From Christiangramia bathymodioli (lineage in GTDB: Bacteria > Bacteroidota > Bacteroidia > Flavobacteriales > Flavobacteriaceae): a stretch of DNA of 64,000 nucleotides. This document shows, piece by piece, positions 8,671 through 15,800 of this stretch (position 1 is the stretch's first letter; every line of letters starts with the position of its first letter). The notes below the pieces were generated by a model. That model worked only from the letters and a program-made list of their open reading frames with translations, was not told the DNA's origin and searched no databases. Location of the stretch: assembly GCA_009735695.1 (NCBI GenBank), contig SRSL01000004.1, positions 1-64,000 on the forward strand, in the 5' to 3' direction. Made by a program: the position numbers and the translations under genes.

Positions 8671-9486
8671 ATGAAAAAGTCATTATTAATTAGTTTTTTA
8701 CTTGCCTTGGCAATTAATCTCACCATTCTGGCACAGGAAACTTCTCAGGAATTTAAACCGGTTTACATCACTATGACCACTACTCACTGGAACGATGATC
8801 CGGAAACCAATTTTTCCGACTGGCTGGCTACCGAACAGGAGTATTTCAAAAATGTAACTGCAAAAAATGATCTCATTATCGATTCCGGCGTCTATACTCA
8901 TTATTTTACACCAGACAATTCTGAAGTGGTCCTGGTAAATGTTTATGAAAACTGGGAGGACATTGAAAAAGCTAATGAATTAAACCAGAAATTAATCGAA
9001 GAAGCCTGGCCGGATGAAAAGAAGAGACAGGAATTCTTCGATAAACAGGCAGGTTATTATTTGCCAGACCACCGGGATGAGATTTATTTATCCATGAGGT
9101 ATTATATTCCTGAAGCAGCTTCTAATGGAGAATCGCGTATTTACTACGTGAGGAATAGTCAGCTTGCAATGGACGGACAAGGTTCCCCTGAAACCTTTAA
9201 TGAGTTCTATGAAAAGGTGACCAAAAAGAGCAAAAAACTTAAAGGGTATTACACTCATAGACATTTATGGGGTTCAAATAGCCGTGATATGGCTGAAGTA
9301 TTTGTATTCGATAAATTAGGTGATATAGAAGAATTTTTCGAGGAAGAAACCAATTTAGTCTCTTCGGCCTGGACCGACGAAAATGAGCGGGAGGACTTTA
9401 TGAAGAAAATGAATAAGAATTTCACTGGAAAGCACGCTGATTACGTTTACAGGAGTGTGCCGGAATTGATGAAAAGCAGTAATTAA
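8671..9486 (+). CDS. Exported protein with two tandem related domains, function unknown
   Basis: A 271-residue protein with a clear signal peptide (MKKSLLISFLLALAINLTILAQ) and no membrane anchor, so probably periplasmic or secreted. Its two halves resemble each other: 'GVYTHYF...VNVYENWEDIEK...AWPDEKKRQEFFDK...' in the first is echoed by 'GYYTHRH...VFVFDKLGDIEE...AWTDENEREDFMKK...' in the second. The pattern suggests a duplicated small alpha/beta domain, perhaps of the dimeric ferredoxin-like (Dabb/ABM) type; that fold assignment is inference. It stands alone between folC and a strong terminator. I do not recognise a named family. Confidence 0.75.
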   Translation: MKKSLLISFLLALAINLTILAQETSQEFKPVYITMTTTHWNDDPETNFSDWLATEQEYFKNVTAKNDLIIDSGVYTHYFTPDNSEVVLVNVYENWEDIEKANELNQKLIEEAWPDEKKRQEFFDKQAGYYLPDHRDEIYLSMRYYIPEAASNGESRIYYVRNSQLAMDGQGSPETFNEFYEKVTKKSKKLKGYYTHRHLWGSNSRDMAEVFVFDKLGDIEEFFEEETNLVSSAWTDENEREDFMKKMNKNFTGKHADYVYRSVPELMKSSN

Positions 9487-9492
9487 AAGATT

Positions 9493-9524
9493 GTCCCTGA
9501 GCCTTTTGGTTCAGGGCTTTTTTT
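9493..9524 (+). terminator. Intrinsic terminator after the duplicated-domain exported protein
   Basis: CCCTGAGCC, loop TTTT, GGTTCAGGG (9-bp stem with one G-T pair), followed by C and a run of Ts. Confidence 0.85.
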
Positions 9525-9582
9525 GATTTTTAAAATAGGGTGGCAGATTGATAAAAAAAATTGAATTTTTACTGTGTTTCTT

Positions 9583-9613
9583 TTTGTGCAAATGAAAATC
9601 TAGTCTATATTTG
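9583..9613 (+). promoter_or_regulatory. Promoter of the first tRNA-Val(TAC)
   Basis: TTTG (9583-9586) and TATATTTG (9606-9613) are separated by exactly 19 bp, the best full promoter match in the window. The tRNA begins 15 bp downstream. The segment from TATATTTG to the tRNA is repeated before the second copy. Confidence 0.75.
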
Positions 9614-9628
9614 CATCCGCAATCGCAA

Positions 9629-9703
9629 GGGCGCGTAGCTCAGTTGGTTCAGAGCACTTGGTTTACACCCAAGGGGTCAGGGGTTCGAATCCCTTCGCGC
9701 CCA
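9629..9703 (+). tRNA. tRNA-Val (anticodon TAC), copy 1
   Basis: A full 75-nt cloverleaf: acceptor GGGCGCG/CGCGCCC, D-arm GCTC/GAGC, anticodon stem CTTGG/CCAAG with loop TTTACAC (anticodon TAC, reads GUA), T-arm AGGGG/CCCTT with loop TTCGAAT, discriminator A. It is the head of the GIY-YIG repeat array and is followed 11 nt later by a terminator hairpin. Its sequence is identical to the copy at 10599. Confidence 0.97.
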
Positions 9704-9714
9704 CAGAAATTGAA

Positions 9715-9744
9715 AAAGGCTTCCAGGAATGGAAGCCTTTTTTT
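9715..9744 (+). terminator. Terminator after tRNA-Val copy 1
   Basis: AAAGGCTTCC, loop AGGAAT, GGAAGCCTTT, then T-rich. The same hairpin, with small variants, follows every tRNA piece of the array except the eroded R2: near 10114-10143, 10683-10713, 11080-11110, 11244-11275 and 11643-11673. Confidence 0.8.
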
Positions 9745-10013
9745 ATACTAATTATCTCCGTGGAGTTCTAGTCAATATTATTTACTCTGAAAGTCTCGAT
9801 CGATACTATATTGGATGCAGTGAAAATATTGAAGCAAGACTGGTCAAGCACCTTCAGAATCATAAAAGCTTTACTTCCGGAGCTAAGGATTGGAAATTGG
9901 TTTATTCAGAAAAATTTCCAAACAAGGAATTGGCCTTCGTGAGAGAAAAAGAAATTAAAAACTGGAAAAGCCGCAGAATGATCGAGAAATTGATCCCGGG
10001 AAATAGTATTTGA
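9729..10013 (+). CDS. GIY-YIG nuclease family protein, probably inactivated at the N-terminus
   Basis: It belongs to the small single-domain GIY-YIG endonuclease family (about 84 residues). The second motif and downstream catalytic positions are present: 'DRYYIGCSENIEARL' (YIG element and Arg), 'REKEIKNW' (Glu), and the C-terminus 'KLIPGNSI'. The normal start (GTG GAG TTC TAC GTC TAT in intact relatives) is damaged at 9765-9780: a TAG replaces the Tyr codon and one base is lost. The frame is open only because it continues from an ATG inside the preceding terminator hairpin, and the conserved GIY-element Tyr has become Asn ('LVNIIYS'). It is likely a decaying copy, though a protein could still be made. 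Confidence 0.6.
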   Translation: MEAFFYTNYLRGVLVNIIYSESLDRYYIGCSENIEARLVKHLQNHKSFTSGAKDWKLVYSEKFPNKELAFVREKEIKNWKSRRMIEKLIPGNSI

Positions 10014-10020
10014 AAAAGTC

Positions 10021-10104
10021 CTGGTTCAGAGCATCCCGATTACATCGGGAGGGTCAGGGGTTTCCCGAAGCCAGTTCGGGATAGACTGAATCCCTTCGCG
10101 CCCA
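10021..10104 (+). repeat. tRNA-Val 3' remnant R1 with T-loop hairpin insert
   Basis: It aligns to tRNA-Val(TAC) from the D-loop (GGTTCAGAGCA) to the 3' end (CTTCGCGCCCA). There are two changes. The anticodon arm CTTGG/CCAAG is replaced by TCCCG/CGGGA around a loop still containing TAC. The T-loop TTCGAAT is split by about 25 nt forming the hairpin TCCCGAA-GCCAG-TTCGGGA. No acceptor 5' strand is present, so it cannot be a tRNA. Confidence 0.8.
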
Positions 10105-10159
10105 CAAAAATTGAAAAGGCTTCCAGAAATGGAGGCCTTTTTTTATACTAATTATCTCC

Positions 10160-10390
10160 GTGGAGTTCTAGGTCTAAATTATTTACTCTGAAAGTCTCGA
10201 TCGATACTATACTGGATGCAGTGAAAATATTGAAGCGAGACTGATCAAGCATCTTCAGAATCATAAAAGCTTTACTTCCGGAGCTAAGGATTGGAAATTG
10301 GTTTATTCAGAAAACTTTCCAAACAAGGAATTGGCCTTCGCGAGAGAAAACGAAATTAAAAACTGGAAAAGTCGATTAAAAATTGAATAG
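10160..10390 (+). pseudogene. GIY-YIG nuclease pseudogene
   Basis: Read from the GTG at 10160 it encodes E-F-stop-V-stop-I-I-Y-S and then a continuous GIY-YIG protein ('DRYYTGCSENIEARL', 'KDWKLVYSENFPNKELAF') to a TAG at 10390. The two stops at codons 4 and 6 replace the two Tyr codons of the GIY region. The Glu-containing motif is changed to 'RENEIKNW', and the C-terminus is shortened ('SRLKIE'). It is closest to the copy at 9729, sharing the same upstream sequence, so these two arose by local duplication. Confidence 0.8.
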
Positions 10391-10410
10391 TTGATATCTA
10401 AAAAAACAAG

Positions 10411-10495
10411 CTAGGTTCAGAGCATCCCGATTGCATCGGGAGGGTCAGGGGTTTCCCGAAACCAGTTCGGAATAGATTGAATTTCTTCTTACCCT
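10411..10495 (+). repeat. tRNA-Val 3' remnant R2 (most degraded)
   Basis: Same layout as R1 (GGTTCAGAGCA, TCCCGATTGCATCGGGA, then a T-arm hairpin TCCCGAA-ACCAG-TTCGGAA) but with several substitutions: the anticodon position reads TGC, and the 3' end has decayed to TTTCTTCTTACCC. The terminator hairpin after it is only partly kept. Confidence 0.7.
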
Positions 10496-10554
10496 TAAAA
10501 GGCTTCTGGAAATAAAAAATTTTATCTGGGCATTTAAAAAAATCATTTTTTAGG

Positions 10555-10583
10555 CTTGTGGTATTCGATTTTTAATATATTTG
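10555..10583 (+). promoter_or_regulatory. Promoter of the second tRNA-Val(TAC)
   Basis: TATATTTG (10576-10583) is followed by the same 15 bp as before copy 1. CTTG at 10555-10558 is a weak -33 candidate with 17-bp spacing. The -7 box and everything downstream are duplicated from copy 1, while the region further upstream is not. Confidence 0.55.
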
Positions 10584-10598
10584 CATCCGCAATCGCAA

Positions 10599-10673
10599 GG
10601 GCGCGTAGCTCAGTTGGTTCAGAGCACTTGGTTTACACCCAAGGGGTCAGGGGTTCGAATCCCTTCGCGCCCA
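10599..10673 (+). tRNA. tRNA-Val (anticodon TAC), copy 2
   Basis: Identical over all 75 nt to the tRNA at 9629, with the same cloverleaf and anticodon TAC. The identity continues upstream through the -7 box. It is followed by its own terminator hairpin (10683-10713) and an intact GIY-YIG gene. Confidence 0.97.
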
Positions 10674-10682
10674 CAGAATTTG

Positions 10683-10713
10683 AAAGGCTTCCAGAAATGG
10701 AAGCCTTTTTTTT
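10683..10713 (+). terminator. Terminator after tRNA-Val copy 2
   Basis: AAAGGCTTCC, loop AGAAAT, GGAAGCCTTT, then Ts. The next gene begins only 13 nt later, leaving no room for its own promoter. Confidence 0.75.
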
Positions 10714-10725
10714 ATGGTCATACCT

Positions 10726-10980
10726 ATGGAATTTTATGTTTATATTCTCTATTCAGTAAGTCTAGACCGTTACTATTCTGGTAGTAGCCATAATATTGAA
10801 TTTAGGTTATTGAAACATCTACAGAATCACAAAGACTTTACTTCGAAGGCCAAGGACTGGAAATTGGTTTATACTGAAAAATTTCCAACTAAGGAATTAG
10901 CTCTTGTTCGCGAAAAGGAGATTAAAAACTGGAAAAGCCGCAGAATGATCGAGAAATTGATCTCGGGAAATAGTATTTGA
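10726..10980 (+). CDS. GIY-YIG nuclease family protein (intact)
   Basis: An 84-residue single-domain GIY-YIG protein. The GIY element is 'FYVYILYS' (residues 3-10), the YIG element 'RYYSGSS' (about 15-21), the conserved Arg is in 'NIEFRLLKH', and the metal-binding Glu in 'REKEIKNW'. GIY-YIG domains cut DNA by a single-metal mechanism and occur in homing endonucleases, UvrC and repair or restriction enzymes; free-standing copies like this have no settled role. An in-frame ATG at 10714 adds four residues next to the terminator; 10726 is preferred because relatives start with M-E-F. With no promoter of its own visible, expression would depend on read-through from tRNA-Val copy 2. Confidence 0.85.
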   Translation: MEFYVYILYSVSLDRYYSGSSHNIEFRLLKHLQNHKDFTSKAKDWKLVYTEKFPTKELALVREKEIKNWKSRRMIEKLISGNSI

Positions 10981-10987
10981 AAAAAAC

Positions 10988-11071
10988 CTGGTTCAGAGCA
11001 TCCCGATTACACCGGGAGGGCCAGGGATTTCCCGAAGCCAGTTCGGCATAAACTGAATCCCTTCGCGCCCA
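10988..11071 (+). repeat. tRNA-Val 3' remnant R3 with T-loop hairpin insert
   Basis: GGTTCAGAGCA, TCCCGATTACACCGGGA in place of the anticodon arm, then AGGGATTTCCCGAAGCCAGTTCGGCA and ATCCCTTCGCGCCCA. The stems carry a few mismatches (ACACCGGG, TTCGGC), so it is slightly eroded. A terminator hairpin follows at 11080-11110. The next ~65 bp to R4 hold no recognisable gene; this may be where a GIY-YIG gene was lost. Confidence 0.75.
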
Positions 11072-11177
11072 CAGAAATTGAAAAGGCTTCCAGGAATGGA
11101 AGCCTTTTTTATTCCGGTTATTTCTTGGAAGGTAGCGTGTATCTTATGGATGGATAAAAGCTAAGCTGTTATTCCAG

Positions 11178-11235
11178 GGTTCAGAGCATCCCGATTACAT
11201 CGGGAGGGTCAGGGGTTCGAATCCCTTCGCGCCCA
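11178..11235 (+). repeat. tRNA-Val 3' remnant R4 with a normal T-loop
   Basis: It covers the D-loop to the 3' end with the replaced anticodon stem (TCCCG, loop ATTACAT, CGGGA, anticodon TAC), but it keeps an ordinary T-arm AGGGG-TTCGAAT-CCCTT and 3' acceptor strand CGCGCCCA. It is the only remnant without a T-loop insert. The 5' acceptor strand and 5' half of the D-arm are missing. Confidence 0.8.
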
Positions 11236-11289
11236 CAGAATTTGAAAAGGCTTCCAGGAATGGGGGCCTTTTTTAGTATGAACCATTTT

Positions 11290-11544
11290 ATGGAGTTCTT
11301 CGTTTATATCCTCTACTCTGAAAATATCGACCGTTATTATACCGGTTGTAGTGAGAATATTGAATCAAGGTTAATCAAGCATTTACAGAATCACAAGGGA
11401 TTCACCTCCAAGGCAAAAGATTGGAAATTGGTGTATTCGCAAAAATTTCCAACTAAGGAATTAGCTCTTGTTCGCGAAAAGGAGATTAAAAACTGGAAAA
11501 GCCGTAAGATGATAGAGAAATTGATCTCGGGAAATAGTATTTAA
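11290..11544 (+). CDS. GIY-YIG nuclease family protein (intact)
   Basis: An 84-residue sister of the protein at 10726 with the same length and ending ('KLISGNSI'). It has 'FFVYILYS' (GIY element), 'DRYYTGCSENIESRL' (YIG element and Arg) and 'REKEIKNW' (Glu). In-frame ATGs at 11242 and 11278 are possible, but 11242 lies within the terminator hairpin, and 11290 matches the start of the other copy. It follows remnant R4 rather than a full tRNA, so no promoter is apparent for it nearer than the tRNA at 10599. The last ~130 bp are nearly identical to those of the 10726 copy, suggesting recent duplication or gene conversion. Confidence 0.85.
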   Translation: MEFFVYILYSENIDRYYTGCSENIESRLIKHLQNHKGFTSKAKDWKLVYSQKFPTKELALVREKEIKNWKSRKMIEKLISGNSI

Positions 11545-11551
11545 AAAAAAC

Positions 11552-11635
11552 CTGGTTCAGAGCATCCCGATTACATCGGGAGGGTCAGGGGTTTCCCGAA
11601 GCTGGTTCGGGATAAACTGAATCCCTTCGCGCCCA
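11552..11635 (+). repeat. tRNA-Val 3' remnant R5 with T-loop hairpin insert
   Basis: Same structure as R1: TCCCGATTACATCGGGA in the anticodon position, and TCCCGAA-GCTGG-TTCGGGA in the T-loop, ending ATCCCTTCGCGCCCA. A terminator hairpin at 11643-11673 closes the array. Confidence 0.8.
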
Positions 11636-11767
11636 CAGAAATTGAAAAGGCTTCCAGGAATGGAAGCCTTTTTTATTTTCATGTTATTCTGGTTTTCATA
11701 TCCCTGAAGGCATATGCATTAATAATTCAGGTGACAACAGCACCGGTTCTTTATTAATATTTTTATA

Positions 11768-12604
11768 TTGCTAACCGTTAAAAAGACTAAGCTGGACCTG
11801 GCCGTGGAGAAGCATCAGAATAAGATAGCAAATTACTGGAAGAATATTTATTCTTCTAAAATCGAGCATTCAAAAAAATATGATATTCCTTCCCATTTTA
11901 AAAGGATGGTCTCGTTAATGGCTCCCGGTAAATCTTATTATTATATTGCCAACTTCCATACTCTGGAGCTTGAAATGCTTTCAGATTCTGTAAAGATTTT
12001 TACCGGAAAAGAGCCTGAAGAAGTAAATTTAGACCTGCTACTCTCTCTGGTAGCTCCAGGTGAAATTGAAAAGATTCATTTAAAGGAAAAGGTGATCTCC
12101 GATTTCTGTTTTAACTATTTGCAATCTGGGGAAATAATGAAATATAAAATAGTTTACACCTATAACAGCAGGGACTTCCGCGGTAAAGAGCGAATTATGC
12201 TTCATCAGGCAACCTGTCTTAGCGAAAACGAACAGGGTAGGTTTGTACACGTTTTCAGTATTCACTCAGATATCAGTCATATAGCCGGGAGGAGCTCAGA
12301 GGATATTTCATTTATTCACCTGGAGGGTGGAGAATCATATTATAATATCGATACTTCTGAAGGTGTTTTTAATAAAAGGCGATTAGGACAAAATAAAAGC
12401 CTGCATGAAATTTTAAGTGATCGGGAATTGGAAATCATTAAACAACTTGCCCTGGGTAATAGTGCCGACGAAATTAGCCAGATGCTAAATATTTCGCCCC
12501 ATACCGTGAAGACCCATAAAAAGAACATTCTCCGAAAGACTGAATGCAAGAATTCTACTCAACTAGTTTCTATATGCCTTGCTGAAGGCCTGATTCGTAT
12601 ATAG
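11768..12604 (+). CDS. LuxR-family transcriptional regulator with PAS-like N-terminal part
   Basis: A 278-residue protein. The C-terminal ~65 residues are a GerE/LuxR helix-turn-helix: 'LSDRELEIIKQLALGNSADE', then 'ISQMLNISPHTVKTHKKNIL', then 'LVSICLAEGLIRI'. The N-terminal ~200 residues have a PAS-like layout with no receiver Asp pocket, so it is not a classical response regulator. The start is a TTG at 11768: the frame has no ATG before residue 48 and an upstream stop at 11732, so TTG is the likeliest start. The next gene on the same strand is the giant LRR protein, a plausible but unproven target. Confidence 0.8.
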   Translation: MLTVKKTKLDLAVEKHQNKIANYWKNIYSSKIEHSKKYDIPSHFKRMVSLMAPGKSYYYIANFHTLELEMLSDSVKIFTGKEPEEVNLDLLLSLVAPGEIEKIHLKEKVISDFCFNYLQSGEIMKYKIVYTYNSRDFRGKERIMLHQATCLSENEQGRFVHVFSIHSDISHIAGRSSEDISFIHLEGGESYYNIDTSEGVFNKRRLGQNKSLHEILSDRELEIIKQLALGNSADEISQMLNISPHTVKTHKKNILRKTECKNSTQLVSICLAEGLIRI

Positions 12605-12636
12605 GAGCGAAGGTCATTATATTAAAAAAATCTTAA

Positions 12637-12656
12637 AATACCCATTAAAGGGTATT
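12637..12656. promoter_or_regulatory. Perfect inverted repeat, candidate operator
   Basis: AATACCC, six-base spacer ATTAAA, GGGTATT. It lies 33 bp after the LuxR-type gene and 186 bp before the giant LRR gene. No T-run follows directly, which argues against a terminator. A role as a regulator binding site is inference. Confidence 0.4.
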
Positions 12657-12841
12657 GATTGCCCTTTCACTTAACAATATTTTTACTTCACTGAATTCCA
12701 CCTGTTTATAAAGAGCGGTAAAACAGCTCTTGTGTGGAATGTCGCCCCCAAAAATACCTGCTTTTAAAGAATGGCTTGAAACAGGCCTTTCATTTCACCT
12801 GCCTAAAAAAATAGAAATATAGCAAACCAATACTACGCCTT

Positions 12842-15800
12842 ATGATTTTTACTCCCTCCATTATTAAGAGAAGTGTTCTTCTCTTATTGTTCATTAATTC
12901 ATTTACTACCGGCTTTTCACAAAACACTATAACTATCCCTGATCAAAATTTTGAGCAGGCGCTTATTGATTTGGGGATTGACAGTGATCTAACAATCAAT
13001 AATTCCGTTCAAAGTAGCGATGTGGAATTTATAGAAACTCTGGATGTTTCGGGTCGAGGTATAACAAGCCTGACTGGGATCGAAGGATTTTTTAACCTCA
13101 AATTCCTTTATGCATATAATAATGAATTAACAGGGATTGATGTTTCAAATAATCCACGTCTGGTTCATTTATCCTTAAATGATAATTCCCTGGGGAACCT
13201 GAATGTGACTGGTAATTCTCTTTTAGAAGAACTGCACGTAAATAACAATCAATTAATAGAATTGAGTTTAGGAGATAAAACTGAGTTAAGAACCTTGCAC
13301 GCGGGTGGTAACCAGATCAATTCAATTGATCTGAGCCTGGCGCCAAAACTGGTTTCACTTATTCTTTGGGGAAGTGAACTTACTTCGATAGATTTAAGTT
13401 CCAGTCCAGAGCTTTCAGAATTGGTTCTGGACGATAACAATCTAAGCAGTCTGGATGTTTCTAGTAATCCCAACCTGCAATTTTTGTATGCAAGCAATAA
13501 TCAACTGGTTGAACTGAATATAGCCAACGGGAATAATGTTAATTTCACTCCGCCGAGCTGGAATGATTATTCTTTGGTAGTGCAAGGTAATGGCGGGTTA
13601 ACCTGTATCCAGGTTGATTCAGAAATTATGGGGTCCATACCTTCAGACTGGGCAAAGGACTTTGGAGTCATTTATTCCAGTGATTGTTTCAATAAGCCAG
13701 AATATGTAAATATTCCAGATCCAAATTTTGAACAGGCTTTAATAGATTTGGGTATTGATTCCGATGGCGCTCTTAATGCGTTTTTATTGCTTAGTGATGC
13801 TGAGCAGGTCACTACGCTTGATTTAAATAATGCGGTAAATAATGAGTCTTCGAGCATTAGGGATCTGTCGGGCATTGAGGCTTTTGTGAATCTTGAAGGC
13901 TTACTGGTAAATTACAACGGCCTGGAACAGCTGGATGTAAGCAGCCTCAATGCGTTGAGGTTTCTTTATGCTTCTGGTAACAACCTCTCTCAGCTGGATC
14001 TCAGTCAGAACCCTGATCTTGAATTCCTTCGATTAAACGGTAACTCTTTAGATCAGTTAGACCTTTCAAATAATCCAAATCTCGCGGTGTTAAGAATTGC
14101 TGATAATAATATTACGGAATTAGACCTCTCTGCAAATTCTCAATTAAAGGACCTTCAATTAGTAAACAATCCTATTTCAAATATCAATACACAAAATTTA
14201 ACAGAACTGGAGAAACTGTCTTGTGGGAAAACTAATTTAACCTCGATCGATCTCAGCAATAATTTAAAATTAAAGGAATTGAGTATTGATGAGCTTCCCA
14301 TTGACGAAATAAATTTGCGAATCTTTCCTGATCTTGAAAGATTTTGGGCCAGAAATACACCTTTAGGTTCCATCGATTTTAGTCAGAATCCTAACCTTCT
14401 TCAGGTATGGATAGAATATTCTCCATTGAAGGCCCTGGATCTAAGTAATAACCCGGCATTGTTTGCTGTGGTTCTTCAGAATATTAGTGAGTTGGCTCAT
14501 TTGGATTTGAGAAACGGAAATAATTCAGCTGTGACCTTTTTCATGCTGAATAATACCCCGAATTTAACCTGTATCAATGCCGATGCAAATCCTTCCCAGG
14601 CCATGCTCAGCTCAGGTAAGACCTTCAGCGAAGATTGTGGAGATTTTATCTTTATCGCCGATTCCAACTTTGAGCAGGCGCTAATTGATATTGGAATAGA
14701 CAGCGATGGCATGGTGAACCAATCTATAATGCGATCAGATGCAGAAGCTGTTACTAATTTAAATCTAACTGTTCCTGCTTTTGTCCCTGAAAATGAACAG
14801 GGTTACGCCAATTCAGAAATCGTAAATGTAGAGTCCAAGATTCAGGATCTCATAGGTATTGAAGCTTTTATAAATCTAACTAACTTAAGAGCATTCTCTC
14901 ATGAGCTTACTTCCATAGATGTTTCGGAATTAACAGAATTAATAAGGCTCGAATTAGTAAATAACCAGATAACTTCAATAGATGTTTCTCAAAATACTAA
15001 ACTGGAAGTTTTCTGGCTTGAAACGAACCATCTTAGTGAAGTGGATCTAACTAACAATGCGAATTTAAGAAACATCGCACTGGGATACAATAACCTTACA
15101 GAAATTGATGTAACTCAAAATCCAGATTTATGGGCCCTAACCATTGAAGGCAATGATTTAACTTCGGTTGATGTTTCAAAAAATACCGAAATAGCGCAAA
15201 TATGGCTTGCTGAAAATCCCAACCTTACAAAAGTGGATTTTAGTAAGAACACGAAAATGTATGGTTTGGGAATCTATAATACTGCGATCAAAAGCCTCGA
15301 TCTTTCCAATAATCCGATGACTCGATTATTTATCGGGAATAATCCAAACCTGGAACATGTAGATCTGAGAAACGGAAATAATTCAAATCTGAACCAGTTC
15401 TGGGCAGATAATACTCCTAATTTAACCTGTATTAACGCCGATGCGTCAATTTCCCAGGCGATGATCGATTCTGGTAAAAGTTTCAGGGAAGATTGTGGGG
15501 ATTTTATTTATGTGCCAGATCCTAATTTTGAACAGGCCCTTATCGATTTGGAAATTGATAGTGATGGTGTGGTGAATACTTCTGTTTTGAGGGAAGATGT
15601 GGAGACTATTGAAAATTTAGACGTGAGCAAAAGGGGTATTACAAGCCTGGTGGGTCTTGAAGCCTTTGTTAACCTAAAAGATCTTTATGCGTTCGATAAT
15701 CAAATTGAAAACATAGATGTGAGGAGTCTTCCGGAACTTAAACATCTTTCTTTAGACAGGAATTCAATTTCCCAACTTGATGTAAGTAACAATCCTCTTT

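Larger units (their letters stand above)
9629..11676 (+). mobile_element. tRNA-Val / GIY-YIG repeat array (putative mobile or homing element)
   Basis: About 2 kb made of repeated units of roughly 370-390 bp. Each unit consists of a tRNA-Val piece (intact, or truncated 5' in the D-loop), a hairpin terminator (AAGGCTTCC/GGAAGCCTT), a small GIY-YIG gene, and about 10 bp leading to the next tRNA piece. In order: tRNA copy 1, GIY-YIG (altered start), remnant R1, GIY-YIG pseudogene, R2, tRNA copy 2, intact GIY-YIG, R3, R4, intact GIY-YIG, R5. R3 is followed by about 65 bp with no recognisable GIY-YIG gene. No integrase, transposase or phage gene is present. The mobility claim is inference from the duplicated targets and nuclease genes. 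Confidence 0.6.

Noticed and set aside
10556-10784. Short frames across the second tRNA-Val and its promoter
   Set aside because: They lie over a certain tRNA gene and end in the start of the GIY-YIG gene; no protein-like features.
9629-11676. CRISPR-like array
   Set aside because: Repeats are tRNA pieces with coding units between them, the spacing is ~190-390 bp, and no cas gene is present.
9629-11676. att sites of a prophage or integrative element
   Set aside because: No integrase, phage or conjugation gene lies between any pair of repeats; the only genes are GIY-YIG copies.
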